Part shown: positions 23,280 to 30,878 of the stretch, one piece after another
Layout: every line of letters starts with the position of its first letter
How positions within the stretch are numbered: position 1 is the stretch's first letter
NCBI GenBank assembly: GCA_009668975.1
Contig: SBEG01000036.1
Span: forward strand, 1 to 32,303
DNA: 32,303 nt
Reading direction: 5' to 3'
Source of the DNA: Deltaproteobacteria bacterium
GTDB lineage: Bacteria; Desulfobacterota; Desulfuromonadia; Geobacterales; Geobacteraceae
Made by a program: the position numbers and the translations under genes
The notes under the pieces: generated by a model
The model's database searches: none
Told to the model about the DNA's origin: nothing
The model's input: the letters and a program-made list of their open reading frames with translations, nothing else

Positions 23280-24701
23280 ATGAAATTTACTGATCTGAAT
23301 CTGCCGGAAATCGTCTTGAAGGGCATTTCCGATGCAGGGTTCACCGAGTGCACGCCGATCCAGGAAAAGACCTTGCCGCTTGCCCTTGCGGGGAAAGATG
23401 TGGCTGGCCAGGCCCAGACCGGCACCGGAAAAACGGCGGCTTTTCTGATTGCCTTGTTTACCCGGCTTCTTTCTCGGCCACGTCAGGTGAAAGATAACCA
23501 TCCTCTTGCGCTGATTCTTGCCCCGACCCGGGAGCTGGTGGTGCAGATAGAGGCAGATGCCCAGCTCCTCGGGCGGCATACCGGTTTAACCATCCAGGCG
23601 ATATACGGCGGGGTCGATTATCAAAAACAGCGCAGCGCCCTGCAGGAGGGAACCGATATTGTTATCGGCACGCCCGGCAGGCTGATTGATTACCTGAAGC
23701 AGAAGGTCTACAGCCTGAAACAGATTGAGGCACTGGTGATAGACGAGGCGGATCGCATGTTCGACATGGGTTTCATTGCCGACCTCCGTTTCATCTTGCG
23801 CCGCCTGCCGCCTTTTGACCAACGGCAGAACCTGATGTTTTCCGCGACCCTCAACCAGCGGGTCATGGAGCTTGCCTATGAATTCATGAACCTGCCGGAA
23901 AAAGTATCCGCGACCCCGGAGAAAATGACCGCCGAGCGAGTTGAGCAGCTTCTCTATCATGTGGCGAGCAAAGAAAAATTCCCCCTCCTGTTGGGCCTCC
24001 TGCGAAAAGAGGGCATGGCCCGGACCATGATCTTCGTCAATACCAAGCGTGAAGCGGAATTTCTTTGTGACCGGCTCAACGTCAATGATTTTCCCAGCAG
24101 GGTGATTTCCGGTGACGTGGACCAGAAAAAACGGATGCGCATCCTCGAGGATTTCAAAAACGGCAAGTTGCCGATTCTCATTGCTACCGATGTGGCATCC
24201 CGAGGCCTCCATATCGATGGGGTTTCCCACGTGATCAATTATGACTTGCCCCAGGACTGCGAGGATTACGTGCACCGCATCGGCCGCACCGCCAGGGCGG
24301 GCGCCGAAGGGAAGGCCATTTCCCTGGCCGATGAGGATGGCGCCTTTCATCTGGAGGCTATCGAGGAATATTCCAAACAGAAAATTCCGGTCGAATGGGC
24401 TGATAGCGACCTGTATGTGAAAGACTACAAGCGGACAAAGCCAAAGCCGAAATCCGCGGCAGGTGCTGGACCGGCGAAGGGTGGGGCGGGCCGGAGTCGG
24501 ACGGGTGGCGGAAAGCCGCGGCCGCAGGGCCGGCCGCAATCGCAGAGCCGGCAGAAGATTCAAGGCGGCGAGACGCTGGCGGCTGTGCCGGTGGCGGCAG
24601 ACACCGCGAAACCGGAAGGTTCTGGAGATATTGAGAAAAAACAGCGGCGTCGGCGGCCACGACGGAAAAAACCGGCTGGCGAGGGGGAGGCTCCGGCATG
24701 A
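23280..24701 (+). CDS. DEAD-box ATP-dependent RNA helicase (RhlE-like)
   Basis: Unwinds RNA duplexes or remodels RNPs with ATP. The core motifs are all present: Q motif FTECTPIQ (21-28), motif I AQTGTGKT (45-52), PTREL (82-86), TPGR (131-134), DEAD (155-158), SAT (188-190), and the C-terminal RIGRTARAG. After about residue 380 comes a basic tail rich in Lys, Pro, Gly, Arg and Gln ending in RRRRPRRKKPAGEGEAPA, typical of RhlE-type helicases and probably RNA-binding. The ATG at 23280 follows AAAGGA. Its last codon overlaps the start of queC (ATGA at 24698-24701), so the two are translationally coupled. It is the first gene of a helicase-queC-folE2 operon. Confidence 0.95.
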   Translation: MKFTDLNLPEIVLKGISDAGFTECTPIQEKTLPLALAGKDVAGQAQTGTGKTAAFLIALFTRLLSRPRQVKDNHPLALILAPTRELVVQIEADAQLLGRHTGLTIQAIYGGVDYQKQRSALQEGTDIVIGTPGRLIDYLKQKVYSLKQIEALVIDEADRMFDMGFIADLRFILRRLPPFDQRQNLMFSATLNQRVMELAYEFMNLPEKVSATPEKMTAERVEQLLYHVASKEKFPLLLGLLRKEGMARTMIFVNTKREAEFLCDRLNVNDFPSRVISGDVDQKKRMRILEDFKNGKLPILIATDVASRGLHIDGVSHVINYDLPQDCEDYVHRIGRTARAGAEGKAISLADEDGAFHLEAIEEYSKQKIPVEWADSDLYVKDYKRTKPKPKSAAGAGPAKGGAGRSRTGGGKPRPQGRPQSQSRQKIQGGETLAAVPVAADTAKPEGSGDIEKKQRRRRPRRKKPAGEGEAPA

Positions 24702-25384
24702 AAAAAGCGGTTGTCTTATACAGCGGTGGCCTTGATTCCACCACCTGCCTGGCCATTGCCCGCGCGGAGGGGTTTGAGCCCTACGCCATAAGCTTTGCCT
24801 ATGGTCAACGTCACCAGGCGGAATTGAAGGTTGCGCGTGACTGTGCCCGGCAGATGGGTGCGCAGGAGCACATGCTGGTGGATTTTGACCTGCGCAAGAT
24901 TGGCGGCAGCGCATTGACCTCGGCGATCGAGGTGCCGAAAGATGGTGTCGGAAGTGACATTCCCGTTACCTATGTTCCGGCCCGGAATACGATCTTTCTC
25001 TCCTTTGCCCTTGGCTGGGCCGAGGTGCTCCGTTCCTTTGATATCTATATCGGGGTGAATGCCCTGGATTATTCCGGCTACCCGGATTGCCGCCCGGAGT
25101 ATATCGCCGCCTTTGAAACGCTGGCAAACCTGGCTACCAAGGCAGCCGTGGAGGGTGCCGGCACCTACCGGATACATACTCCCCTGATCCATTTGACCAA
25201 GGCCGAGATAATCCGGCGGGGGCTTGAGCTGGGTGTTGATTACGGGAAGACCCATTCCTGCTACGACCCGACAGCGGAAGGCCTCGCCTGTGGACAGTGT
25301 GATTCCTGCCGCTTGCGGCTCAAGGGTTTTGCGGAGGCGGGGGTTCAGGATCCGGTGGCATATGTTATGAGGGGTGAGGAGTGA
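24698..25384 (+). CDS. queC: 7-cyano-7-deazaguanine (preQ0) synthase
   Basis: Converts 7-carboxy-7-deazaguanine to preQ0 with ATP and ammonia in queuosine synthesis. The 228 residues contain the ATP pyrophosphatase P-loop SGGLDSTT (9-16). The zinc-binding cysteines C188, C198, C201 and C204 sit in HSCYDPTAEGLACGQCDSC. The start ATG overlaps the helicase stop, and the stop overlaps the GTG of folE2 (GTGA at 25381), so both junctions are coupled. No queD, queE or queF lies in the window, so the rest of the pathway must be elsewhere. Confidence 0.97.
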   Translation: MKKAVVLYSGGLDSTTCLAIARAEGFEPYAISFAYGQRHQAELKVARDCARQMGAQEHMLVDFDLRKIGGSALTSAIEVPKDGVGSDIPVTYVPARNTIFLSFALGWAEVLRSFDIYIGVNALDYSGYPDCRPEYIAAFETLANLATKAAVEGAGTYRIHTPLIHLTKAEIIRRGLELGVDYGKTHSCYDPTAEGLACGQCDSCRLRLKGFAEAGVQDPVAYVMRGEE

Positions 25385-26217
25385 AGGGTAAGGAGAAAAA
25401 AGGGGCGGCTGCGCCCATGAGTGATGTGCAGAAAGCACCGGATTTCCGTAAACTTGCCATTAATAAAGTGGGGGTCAAGGATATTTCTTACCCGATTGTG
25501 GTGATGGACAAGAACGACGCCTTTCAGCATACCGTTGCGAGAGTAAACATGTACGTGGATCTTCCCCACCATTTCAAGGGGACTCATATGAGCCGCTTTG
25601 TGGAGATCCTGAACGCGCACCGCAAAGAGATGGCTCTGGACAAAATGGAGACCACGCTCCAGAATATCAAGGAAAAACTCGGCGCATCCAGTGCCCACCT
25701 GGAAATGGAATTCCCCTATTTCATTGAGAAGCGTGCCCCGGTCTCCGGTGCCGTGAGTCTCATGGAATATACCTGCCGTTTTCTCGCTACCCTGTCCACG
25801 GATTTTGACTTCATTTTGGAAATACGAGTTCCGGTTACCTCGCTCTGCCCCTGCAGCAAGGAATTGAGCCGTTTCGGCGCACACAACCAGCGTGGCATCA
25901 TTGCCGTGCAGGTGCGTTACCGGGAGTTTGTCTGGATTGAGGACCTGGTTGCCGCCATTGAAGAGTGCGGCAGCAGTCCGGTGTATTCCCTGCTGAAGAG
26001 AGAGGACGAAAAGTATGTAACCGAGCAGGCCTTTGAAAATCCCCGGTTTGTCGAGGATATGGTCCGCGAGGCAGCACTTCGGCTCCTGAAAATGGATAAT
26101 ATCACCTGGTTTGCCGTCTCGGCGGAGAATTTCGAGTCGATCCACAACCATTCAGCCTATGCCGCCATCGAAATCGACAAGCAAAAATCCACAAAAGTGG
26201 ATAACGTCTGTGGATAA
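25381..26217 (+). CDS. folE2: GTP cyclohydrolase I type IB (FolE2)
   Basis: Makes 7,8-dihydroneopterin triphosphate from GTP, the entry to both folate and queuosine pathways. It is the FolE2/COG1469 type, used by many bacteria without or besides zinc-dependent FolE. The signature PVTSLCPCSKELSRFGAHNQRG region is at about 151-172, with the active-site cysteine among C156/C158. The GTG at 25381 overlaps the queC stop and has GAGGGG 5 bases upstream, giving 278 residues. An internal ATG at 25417 would give 266, closer to the family norm, and cannot be excluded. The 3' end of the gene is built from DnaA-box-like sequence, and its stop codon lies within one box. Confidence 0.95.
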   Translation: MKGKEKKGAAAPMSDVQKAPDFRKLAINKVGVKDISYPIVVMDKNDAFQHTVARVNMYVDLPHHFKGTHMSRFVEILNAHRKEMALDKMETTLQNIKEKLGASSAHLEMEFPYFIEKRAPVSGAVSLMEYTCRFLATLSTDFDFILEIRVPVTSLCPCSKELSRFGAHNQRGIIAVQVRYREFVWIEDLVAAIEECGSSPVYSLLKREDEKYVTEQAFENPRFVEDMVREAALRLLKMDNITWFAVSAENFESIHNHSAYAAIEIDKQKSTKVDNVCG

Positions 26218-26292
26218 CTGTGTTGAAAAATAGCTAATTTGTGGATAAAGCTACTTTTTAGAGGAATTGCCCATTTTTTGATTTATGGATAA
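26187..26292. other. Cluster of DnaA boxes
   Basis: Two perfect DnaA boxes (TTATCCACA, read here as TGTGGATAA) lie at 26209-26217 and 26240-26248. A one-mismatch box (AGTGGATAA) is at 26196-26204 and another (TATGGATAA) at 26284-26292. All four point the same way. The first also forms half of a palindrome ATCCAC-AAAA-GTGGAT (26187-26202). The spacers are AT-rich. The cluster lies between folE2 and the DUF2064 gene, overlapping the end of one and the start of the other. Confidence 0.65.
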
Positions 26293-26944
26293 AGCGCTGC
26301 TCATTTTTGCCAAACAGCCCCTTCCCGGTAAGGTCAAAACACGCCTTTCTCCCCCCTTTACCTTTCAAGCGGCAGCAGATATTTATGGCTGCATGCTTTC
26401 TGATACTCTGGTCAAAGTCGCGGAGGTATCCGGAGTTGAAAGATTGCTTTTTTTCGAGCCATCCTGCGGGGCTGCTGACTTTTTTCGGGAAAATTTCCCC
26501 GGAATCAGGGCCTTTCCTCAACAGGGTGTTGGTCTCGGCGAGCGTCTCGAGAAGGCCTTCGCAACGGCCTTCTCCCTCGGTTTCGAATCAGTCGTGGCCA
26601 TCGGCACGGATTCGCCGGATCTTCCTCCGTCATATCTGGAAGAGTCTTTTCGCTTATTGGAAGCGGGTGGTGCGGACGCCGTATTTGGCCCGGCAGCGGA
26701 TGGCGGGTATTATCTGGTTGCTTTGAAAAGTTATCACCTTGGAATTTTTCGTAATATTCCCTGGAGCACGAATCAGGTGCTGGAGAAGAGTCTGACGGCA
26801 GCTACTCTCCTTGGGTTGCAGGTGGCATGTTTGCCGGTCTGGCATGATATGGACACGGTTGAAGATCTGAAAAGATTTCTTGCCGGGGGATCTTCGGAAT
26901 ACGCGCCGCGTACGCTCCGTTACCTGCGGGAGAATAAGATCTAG
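26285..26944 (+). CDS. DUF2064 / TIGR04282-type nucleotidyltransferase-like glycosyltransferase
   Basis: A 219-residue protein with a GT-A (MobA-like) fold. The nucleotide-binding stretch is FAKQPLPGKVKTRL (8-21). The metal-site motif GTDSPDLP is at 107-114, and VFGPAADGGYYLVAL follows at about 137-151. The C-terminal WHDMDTVEDLKRFL matches the family end. Members are annotated as arsenosugar-synthesis glycosyltransferases or as proteins of unknown function; no arsenic genes are adjacent, so the specific role is open. AGAGGAA lies 20 bases upstream of the ATG, which is far, so the ribosome site is poor. It is convergent with ilvA. Confidence 0.85.
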   Translation: MDKALLIFAKQPLPGKVKTRLSPPFTFQAAADIYGCMLSDTLVKVAEVSGVERLLFFEPSCGAADFFRENFPGIRAFPQQGVGLGERLEKAFATAFSLGFESVVAIGTDSPDLPPSYLEESFRLLEAGGADAVFGPAADGGYYLVALKSYHLGIFRNIPWSTNQVLEKSLTAATLLGLQVACLPVWHDMDTVEDLKRFLAGGSSEYAPRTLRYLRENKI

Positions 26945-26963
26945 TCCAAGAAAATACCTAATT

Positions 26964-27007
26964 CAACCCCTCCAAACCTTGTATGATCCAGGGGGGATTA
27001 GGGGGGG
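26964..27007. repeat. Palindromic C-block/G-block repeat, copy 2 (44 bp, shortened, opposite orientation)
   Basis: CAACCCCTCCAAACCT at 26964-26979 is identical to the reverse complement of the right end of the repeat at 20847-20921. It ends in a GGGGGGATTAGGGGGGG block. The middle part of copy 1 is missing. It sits between two convergent genes and could act as a bidirectional terminator. Confidence 0.65.
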
Positions 27008-27049
27008 CGAAGCAACACGTGCGACAAGGTACGAGCCGGACGACCGTTC

Positions 27050-28258
27050 TTATTTCAGAACCGTCACCTCATACCCTTTTTCTTCAAGATGCTTGAGGAT
27101 GGTTTTGATGTGTTCGAAGCCTCGGGTTTCCAATTCCAGGATCACTTCGCTTTCGCCAAGGGGGAGTGAGATACAGCGCCGGTCATGGGTTATATAGAAG
27201 ATATTTGCCTTGACCGCGGCGATTTCCGCGCTCAGCCGTGCTAAAGAGCCGGGTATGTCCACCAGGGCAACCTTCAGCTTCACGTAGCGCCCCACCGCAA
27301 CGAGTCCCCGCTCGACTACCATAGAGAGAGTTCTCACATCGATATTACCCCCCGACAGGAGGCAGACTGTCTTGCCTTGCGGGAATTTTGCCTTCCCATG
27401 GAGAAGCGCGGCCAGGGTAACTGCACCGGCTCCCTCCACAAGCAGCTTCGATCGTTCCAGCAGCAGGACGATGGTCTGGGCAATTTCTTCTTCTTCAACC
27501 AGCACCACCTCGTCGACCCGCTCGCGAATGATGCGGAAGGTGTTTTCTCCCGGTCTTTTCACGGCAATTCCGTCAGCAAGGCTGAATGCGAGCGGAGTTT
27601 CCATGATGGTTCCCTTTTTCAGGGAAAAATGCATGGCGGGTGCCGAGGCTGTTTCCACTCCTATGACTTTCACCTTCGGGTGGGTTTCCTTAATGGCGAT
27701 TGCGATCCCGGAAATCAGGCCACCGCCGCCAATGGGGACGATAATCGTGGCTAGATCAGGAAGCTCGGCCAAGACTTCCAGACCGATGGTGCCTTGACCG
27801 GCCATTACCAGAGAGTCGTCAAAGGGATGGATGAACAGACTGTCTGTTTCTTTTTGTCGAGCCAGAGCAGCTGCATACGCTTCATCGAAATTTTTCCCGG
27901 TCAGAACGACCTCCGCACCGTAGTCTCTGACGGCATGGAGCTTTTGGAGCGGGGTGTTTTCCGGCATAAACACGATCGAAGAAACCTTCAGAAGTGATGC
28001 GGCAAAGGCGACTCCCTGGCCATGGTTTCCAGCAGAAGCAGTGATGACACCTCGTGCCAGTTTTTCGTGCGGCTGGGAGAGGATGAAGTTGAGTGCTCCC
28101 CGGATCTTGAAAGACCCGGTACGCTGCAGATTTTCACACTTGAAATAGACCGGCAGGCCGAGTCGTTCACTGAATGAGTGCGAGGGAATCAATTCGGTGT
28201 GGCGAATTCTTTGCTTGAGACGTTCGGCTGCTTTCTGTATGAAACGGTAGGTGAGCAT
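27050..28258 (-). CDS. ilvA: Threonine ammonia-lyase (threonine dehydratase) with C-terminal ACT domain
   Basis: A PLP enzyme that converts threonine to 2-oxobutyrate and ammonia, the first step toward isoleucine. PLP is bound by K51 in RTGSFKIRGAL, and the phosphate-binding glycine loop VPIGGGGLISG is near residue 176. The 402 residues include one ACT-like regulatory domain from about 325 (VALVDIPGSLARLSAEIAAV), the short form of threonine dehydratase shared with many anaerobes, not the 510-residue form with two ACT-like units. It could instead be catabolic (TdcB-like); the ACT domain argues for amino-acid control. It is transcribed divergently from trxB. Confidence 0.92.
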   Translation of the reverse strand: MLTYRFIQKAAERLKQRIRHTELIPSHSFSERLGLPVYFKCENLQRTGSFKIRGALNFILSQPHEKLARGVITASAGNHGQGVAFAASLLKVSSIVFMPENTPLQKLHAVRDYGAEVVLTGKNFDEAYAAALARQKETDSLFIHPFDDSLVMAGQGTIGLEVLAELPDLATIIVPIGGGGLISGIAIAIKETHPKVKVIGVETASAPAMHFSLKKGTIMETPLAFSLADGIAVKRPGENTFRIIRERVDEVVLVEEEEIAQTIVLLLERSKLLVEGAGAVTLAALLHGKAKFPQGKTVCLLSGGNIDVRTLSMVVERGLVAVGRYVKLKVALVDIPGSLARLSAEIAAVKANIFYITHDRRCISLPLGESEVILELETRGFEHIKTILKHLEEKGYEVTVLK

Positions 28259-28344
28259 TGCTCCTCCGGCGGCTCTGTGCTGCTGGAAGAAGTCTAGCAG
28301 AGGGCAAAGTCCCGGTCAAATCCAGCCCTTTCTGCTCGGTGCCG

Positions 28345-28373
28345 TTGCATTTTGCGGCTGCTGCTGGTAACGT
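28345..28373 (+). promoter_or_regulatory. Candidate promoter for trxB
   Basis: TTGCAT (28345-28350), a 17-base spacer and TAACGT (28368-28373), with an extended -10 TG one base upstream. Transcription would start about 25 bp before the trxB start codon. Confidence 0.35.
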
Positions 28374-28404
28374 AGCAAAAAAGTACTTTCGGAGGCTTCA
28401 TTTT

Positions 28405-29355
28405 ATGGATATCACCCATCATCGGCTTTTGATTCTTGGTTCCGGACCAGCCGGATATACCGCAGCTGTTTACGCCGCCCGGGCAAACCTGTCGCCGACC
28501 TTGATAACCGGTCTGCAGCAGGGGGGGCAACTTACCACAACTACCGTGGTTGATAACTGGCCCGGGGATCCGGATGGCGTTCTGGGGACCGATTTGATGG
28601 ACCGCATGCTGCGGCATGCGGAACGATTTGAGACCGCTATCATCTATGACCACATCAACAAGGCGGATCTTTCCAAACGGCCGTTCCATCTGGAAGGGGA
28701 TGCGGGCGCCTATACCTGTGATGCCTTGATCATAGCTACCGGCGCCTCGGCCAAATACCTGGGACTGCCTTCCGAAGAGACTTTCAAGGGGAAAGGGGTT
28801 TCGGCCTGCGCCACCTGCGATGGTTTCTTTTATCGCGGGAAAAACGTGGCAGTTATCGGAGGCGGCAGCACCGCCGCTGAAGAAGCTCTGTATCTCTCCA
28901 ACATTGCGGCGCATGTCACGGTAGTCCATCGCCGGGACGAATTGCGAGCGGAAAAGCACCTGGCCGATAAATTGATTGAGAAGAGCGCGTCAGGCAATAT
29001 AACCATTGAGTGGAACAGTATTCTCGACGAAGTGCTCGGCGATGAAACGGGCGTTACCGGGGTGCGATTGCTGAACAAGGACGGCTCCACCAAGGAGGTC
29101 CCGGTTCACGGTGTTTTTATTGCCGTTGGTTTTAAACCCAATACAGACCTGTTCGAAGGACAGCTTGAAATGACGGATGGCTATATCAATACCCATTGCA
29201 GTCAGGAAGGCAACGCAACCGCAACCAGTGTCCCGGGAGTTTTCGCGGCCGGCGATGTGCAGGATCAGCATTACCGGCAGGCGATCACTTCTGCCGGAAC
29301 CGGCTGTATGGCGGCACTCGATGCGGAAAAGTATCTGGATATGATGAAGCCATAG
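28405..29355 (+). CDS. trxB: Thioredoxin-disulfide reductase
   Basis: Transfers electrons from NADPH through FAD to thioredoxin. The start at 28405 is chosen for the GGAGG 9 bases upstream and because the protein then begins, as the family does, just before the FAD dinucleotide motif LGSGPAGYTAAVYAARA (11-27). This gives 316 residues, the normal length; the frame open from 28258 adds a spurious tail. The redox-active cysteines are C135 and C138 (CATC). The NADPH-binding GGGSTAAEEA is at about 154-163, and FAAGDVQDQHYRQAITSAG at the C-terminus closes the FAD site. It is a likely electron source for the Tpx at 2 kb via thioredoxin. Confidence 0.97.
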   Translation: MDITHHRLLILGSGPAGYTAAVYAARANLSPTLITGLQQGGQLTTTTVVDNWPGDPDGVLGTDLMDRMLRHAERFETAIIYDHINKADLSKRPFHLEGDAGAYTCDALIIATGASAKYLGLPSEETFKGKGVSACATCDGFFYRGKNVAVIGGGSTAAEEALYLSNIAAHVTVVHRRDELRAEKHLADKLIEKSASGNITIEWNSILDEVLGDETGVTGVRLLNKDGSTKEVPVHGVFIAVGFKPNTDLFEGQLEMTDGYINTHCSQEGNATATSVPGVFAAGDVQDQHYRQAITSAGTGCMAALDAEKYLDMMKP

Positions 29356-29449
29356 TATTGTCGTAGATATTGAGCGGTGAGCATCGGTAATCGCCCCTTT
29401 CCCTTGCTCTGACGGTGAAATCGTTACGATTAATCAACCATTTAATTCG

Positions 29450-29478
29450 TTGACAGGAATTCCTGATACTGCTACATT
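29450..29478 (+). promoter_or_regulatory. Sigma-70 promoter for hisZ-purA
   Basis: A consensus TTGACA (29450-29455), an exact 17-base spacer and TACATT (29473-29478). The predicted start near 29485 leaves a leader of about 75 nt before hisZ. Confidence 0.65.
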
Positions 29479-29559
29479 CAAAACCTTTGAAGAGGGCCGG
29501 GAATGACTTTTCGGTTGAATTTACCAATGCTGAGTATTGTGCAGTAGAAAGAAATAAAA

Positions 29560-30876
29560 GTGACATTTCCCCGGAACATCGAAGCCTCCCTGCCAAAAGG
29601 AGTTGCTGATTTTCTCCCTGAGAAGGCCGCAAAAATCGGCTCTATTCAGGAAAGAATCCTCAAGGTTTTTGAACTGTGGGGGTTCAGGCGTATCATTACC
29701 CCGCTCCTGGAGTTCCAGGATGTTATGGCCCTGGCCATTGGTGATGATCTCAAGGAGAGAATATTTCGCTTTGATGACCGTCAGACTGGCAAACTTCTTG
29801 TTATTCCTCCCGATATCACTCCCCAGATTGCGCGCATAGTTGCAACAAGGATGACTGGCTACCCCTTGCCCCACCGGCTCTATTATCGTGGCCGGGTGCT
29901 TCGTCACGCCGAGTTGCAGTCCGGGCGTAGTCGGGAAATTTTTCAGGCCGGTGTCGAGCTGATCGGGCTCGATTCCCCTGAAGCTGATGCGGAGATGACA
30001 GCGATAGCGGTTGAAGTTTTGAAAAGCCTGGGTTTAAGCGATTTTAAAATCGCCATCGGTCAGGTGGAGTTTTTTCGGGGAATTATGGATTCAGCCGATT
30101 TTTCTCCGGCGTCGCGGGTTCTTCTCCGAAATGCCATTGGGAAAAAAGATGTATCTGCACTTCGCGAACTCCTGGAAAATGAACCCGTTGCTGATTCGGT
30201 AAAGGAAGAGCTGCTGGCGTTGCCGCGCCTTTTTGGCGGGCCCGAAGTTCTGGAGGAGGCTGATCGACGAGTTACCAATGATCGCTCCCGCAAGGCGCTG
30301 GACAATATTTCCCAGGTGCTTGACGTTCTTGATATCTACGGAGTCAGCGATTTTCTGACCATCGACCTTGGTGAAATCCGTGGTCTTGACTATTATACCG
30401 GTGTGACTCTGGAAGGATTTGTTGGAGGCATCGGAGAACCGGTCTGTAGTGGCGGCCGTTATGATAATTTGACGGCACACTATGGGTTCCCCTCACCGGC
30501 GACCGGCTTTGCCTTCAATATCATGGCTCTGCTGGCAGCAGTTGAAAAAAAGTCTGATGTGGGGGCGGGCAAAGCCGGTGATTTCCTGGTCTTCAATGCA
30601 AAGGACGACCGGCGGGAAGCTTTGGAGGTTGCCCGGCGTCTCAGGAAAAAAGGTTTTACCGTGGCCAGGGATATTATCCGGAGAGCGCTTGACGATTCTC
30701 TGGAGTATGCCCGGAAGATGAACATTTTGCATGTGATAGTCATTGGCGCAGCTGACGGTGCCGATGATCACGTATATGTTGTAAGGGTTGCTGACAAGAA
30801 AGGGATTACAGTCGCCAAAAGCGATTTGTACAAGAAGGACTTTCCCTTGAGTTTCGGCCCCTTGCAGGGAGACTAG
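29560..30876 (+). CDS. hisZ: ATP phosphoribosyltransferase regulatory subunit
   Basis: A catalytically inactive paralogue of histidyl-tRNA synthetase that activates the short form of HisG in histidine synthesis. The 438 residues keep the class II fold: motif 2-like region RLYYRGRVLRHAEL (106-119), EIFQAGVELIG (126-136), RGLDYYTGVTLEGF (274-287) and GGRYDNL (298-304). HisS would read RAERPQKGRYREF at motif 2; here it is LQSGRSREIFQAG, as in HisZ. A full HisRS anticodon domain is not clear at the C-terminus. It begins with GTG behind a weak AAAGAAA site. The purA gene starts 2 bp after its stop, an arrangement familiar for hisZ. It could be mistaken for hisS, but the motifs favour HisZ. Confidence 0.88.
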   Translation: MTFPRNIEASLPKGVADFLPEKAAKIGSIQERILKVFELWGFRRIITPLLEFQDVMALAIGDDLKERIFRFDDRQTGKLLVIPPDITPQIARIVATRMTGYPLPHRLYYRGRVLRHAELQSGRSREIFQAGVELIGLDSPEADAEMTAIAVEVLKSLGLSDFKIAIGQVEFFRGIMDSADFSPASRVLLRNAIGKKDVSALRELLENEPVADSVKEELLALPRLFGGPEVLEEADRRVTNDRSRKALDNISQVLDVLDIYGVSDFLTIDLGEIRGLDYYTGVTLEGFVGGIGEPVCSGGRYDNLTAHYGFPSPATGFAFNIMALLAAVEKKSDVGAGKAGDFLVFNAKDDRREALEVARRLRKKGFTVARDIIRRALDDSLEYARKMNILHVIVIGAADGADDHVYVVRVADKKGITVAKSDLYKKDFPLSFGPLQGD

Positions 30877-30878
30877 GA

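Noticed and set aside
23586..24914. 442-codon open frame on the minus strand opposite the helicase
   Set aside because: Antisense shadow of an intact DEAD-box helicase and the start of queC; composition is typical of a shadow frame.
26230..26258. TAGCT...AGCTACTTTTT as an intrinsic terminator after folE2
   Set aside because: A 5-bp AT-rich stem around a 13-base loop is unlikely to terminate; the DnaA-box explanation of the region is stronger.
29560..30876. Histidyl-tRNA synthetase (HisS) as the product
   Set aside because: The motif 2 region and the poor C-terminal anticodon domain fit HisZ better, and the hisZ-purA order supports it.
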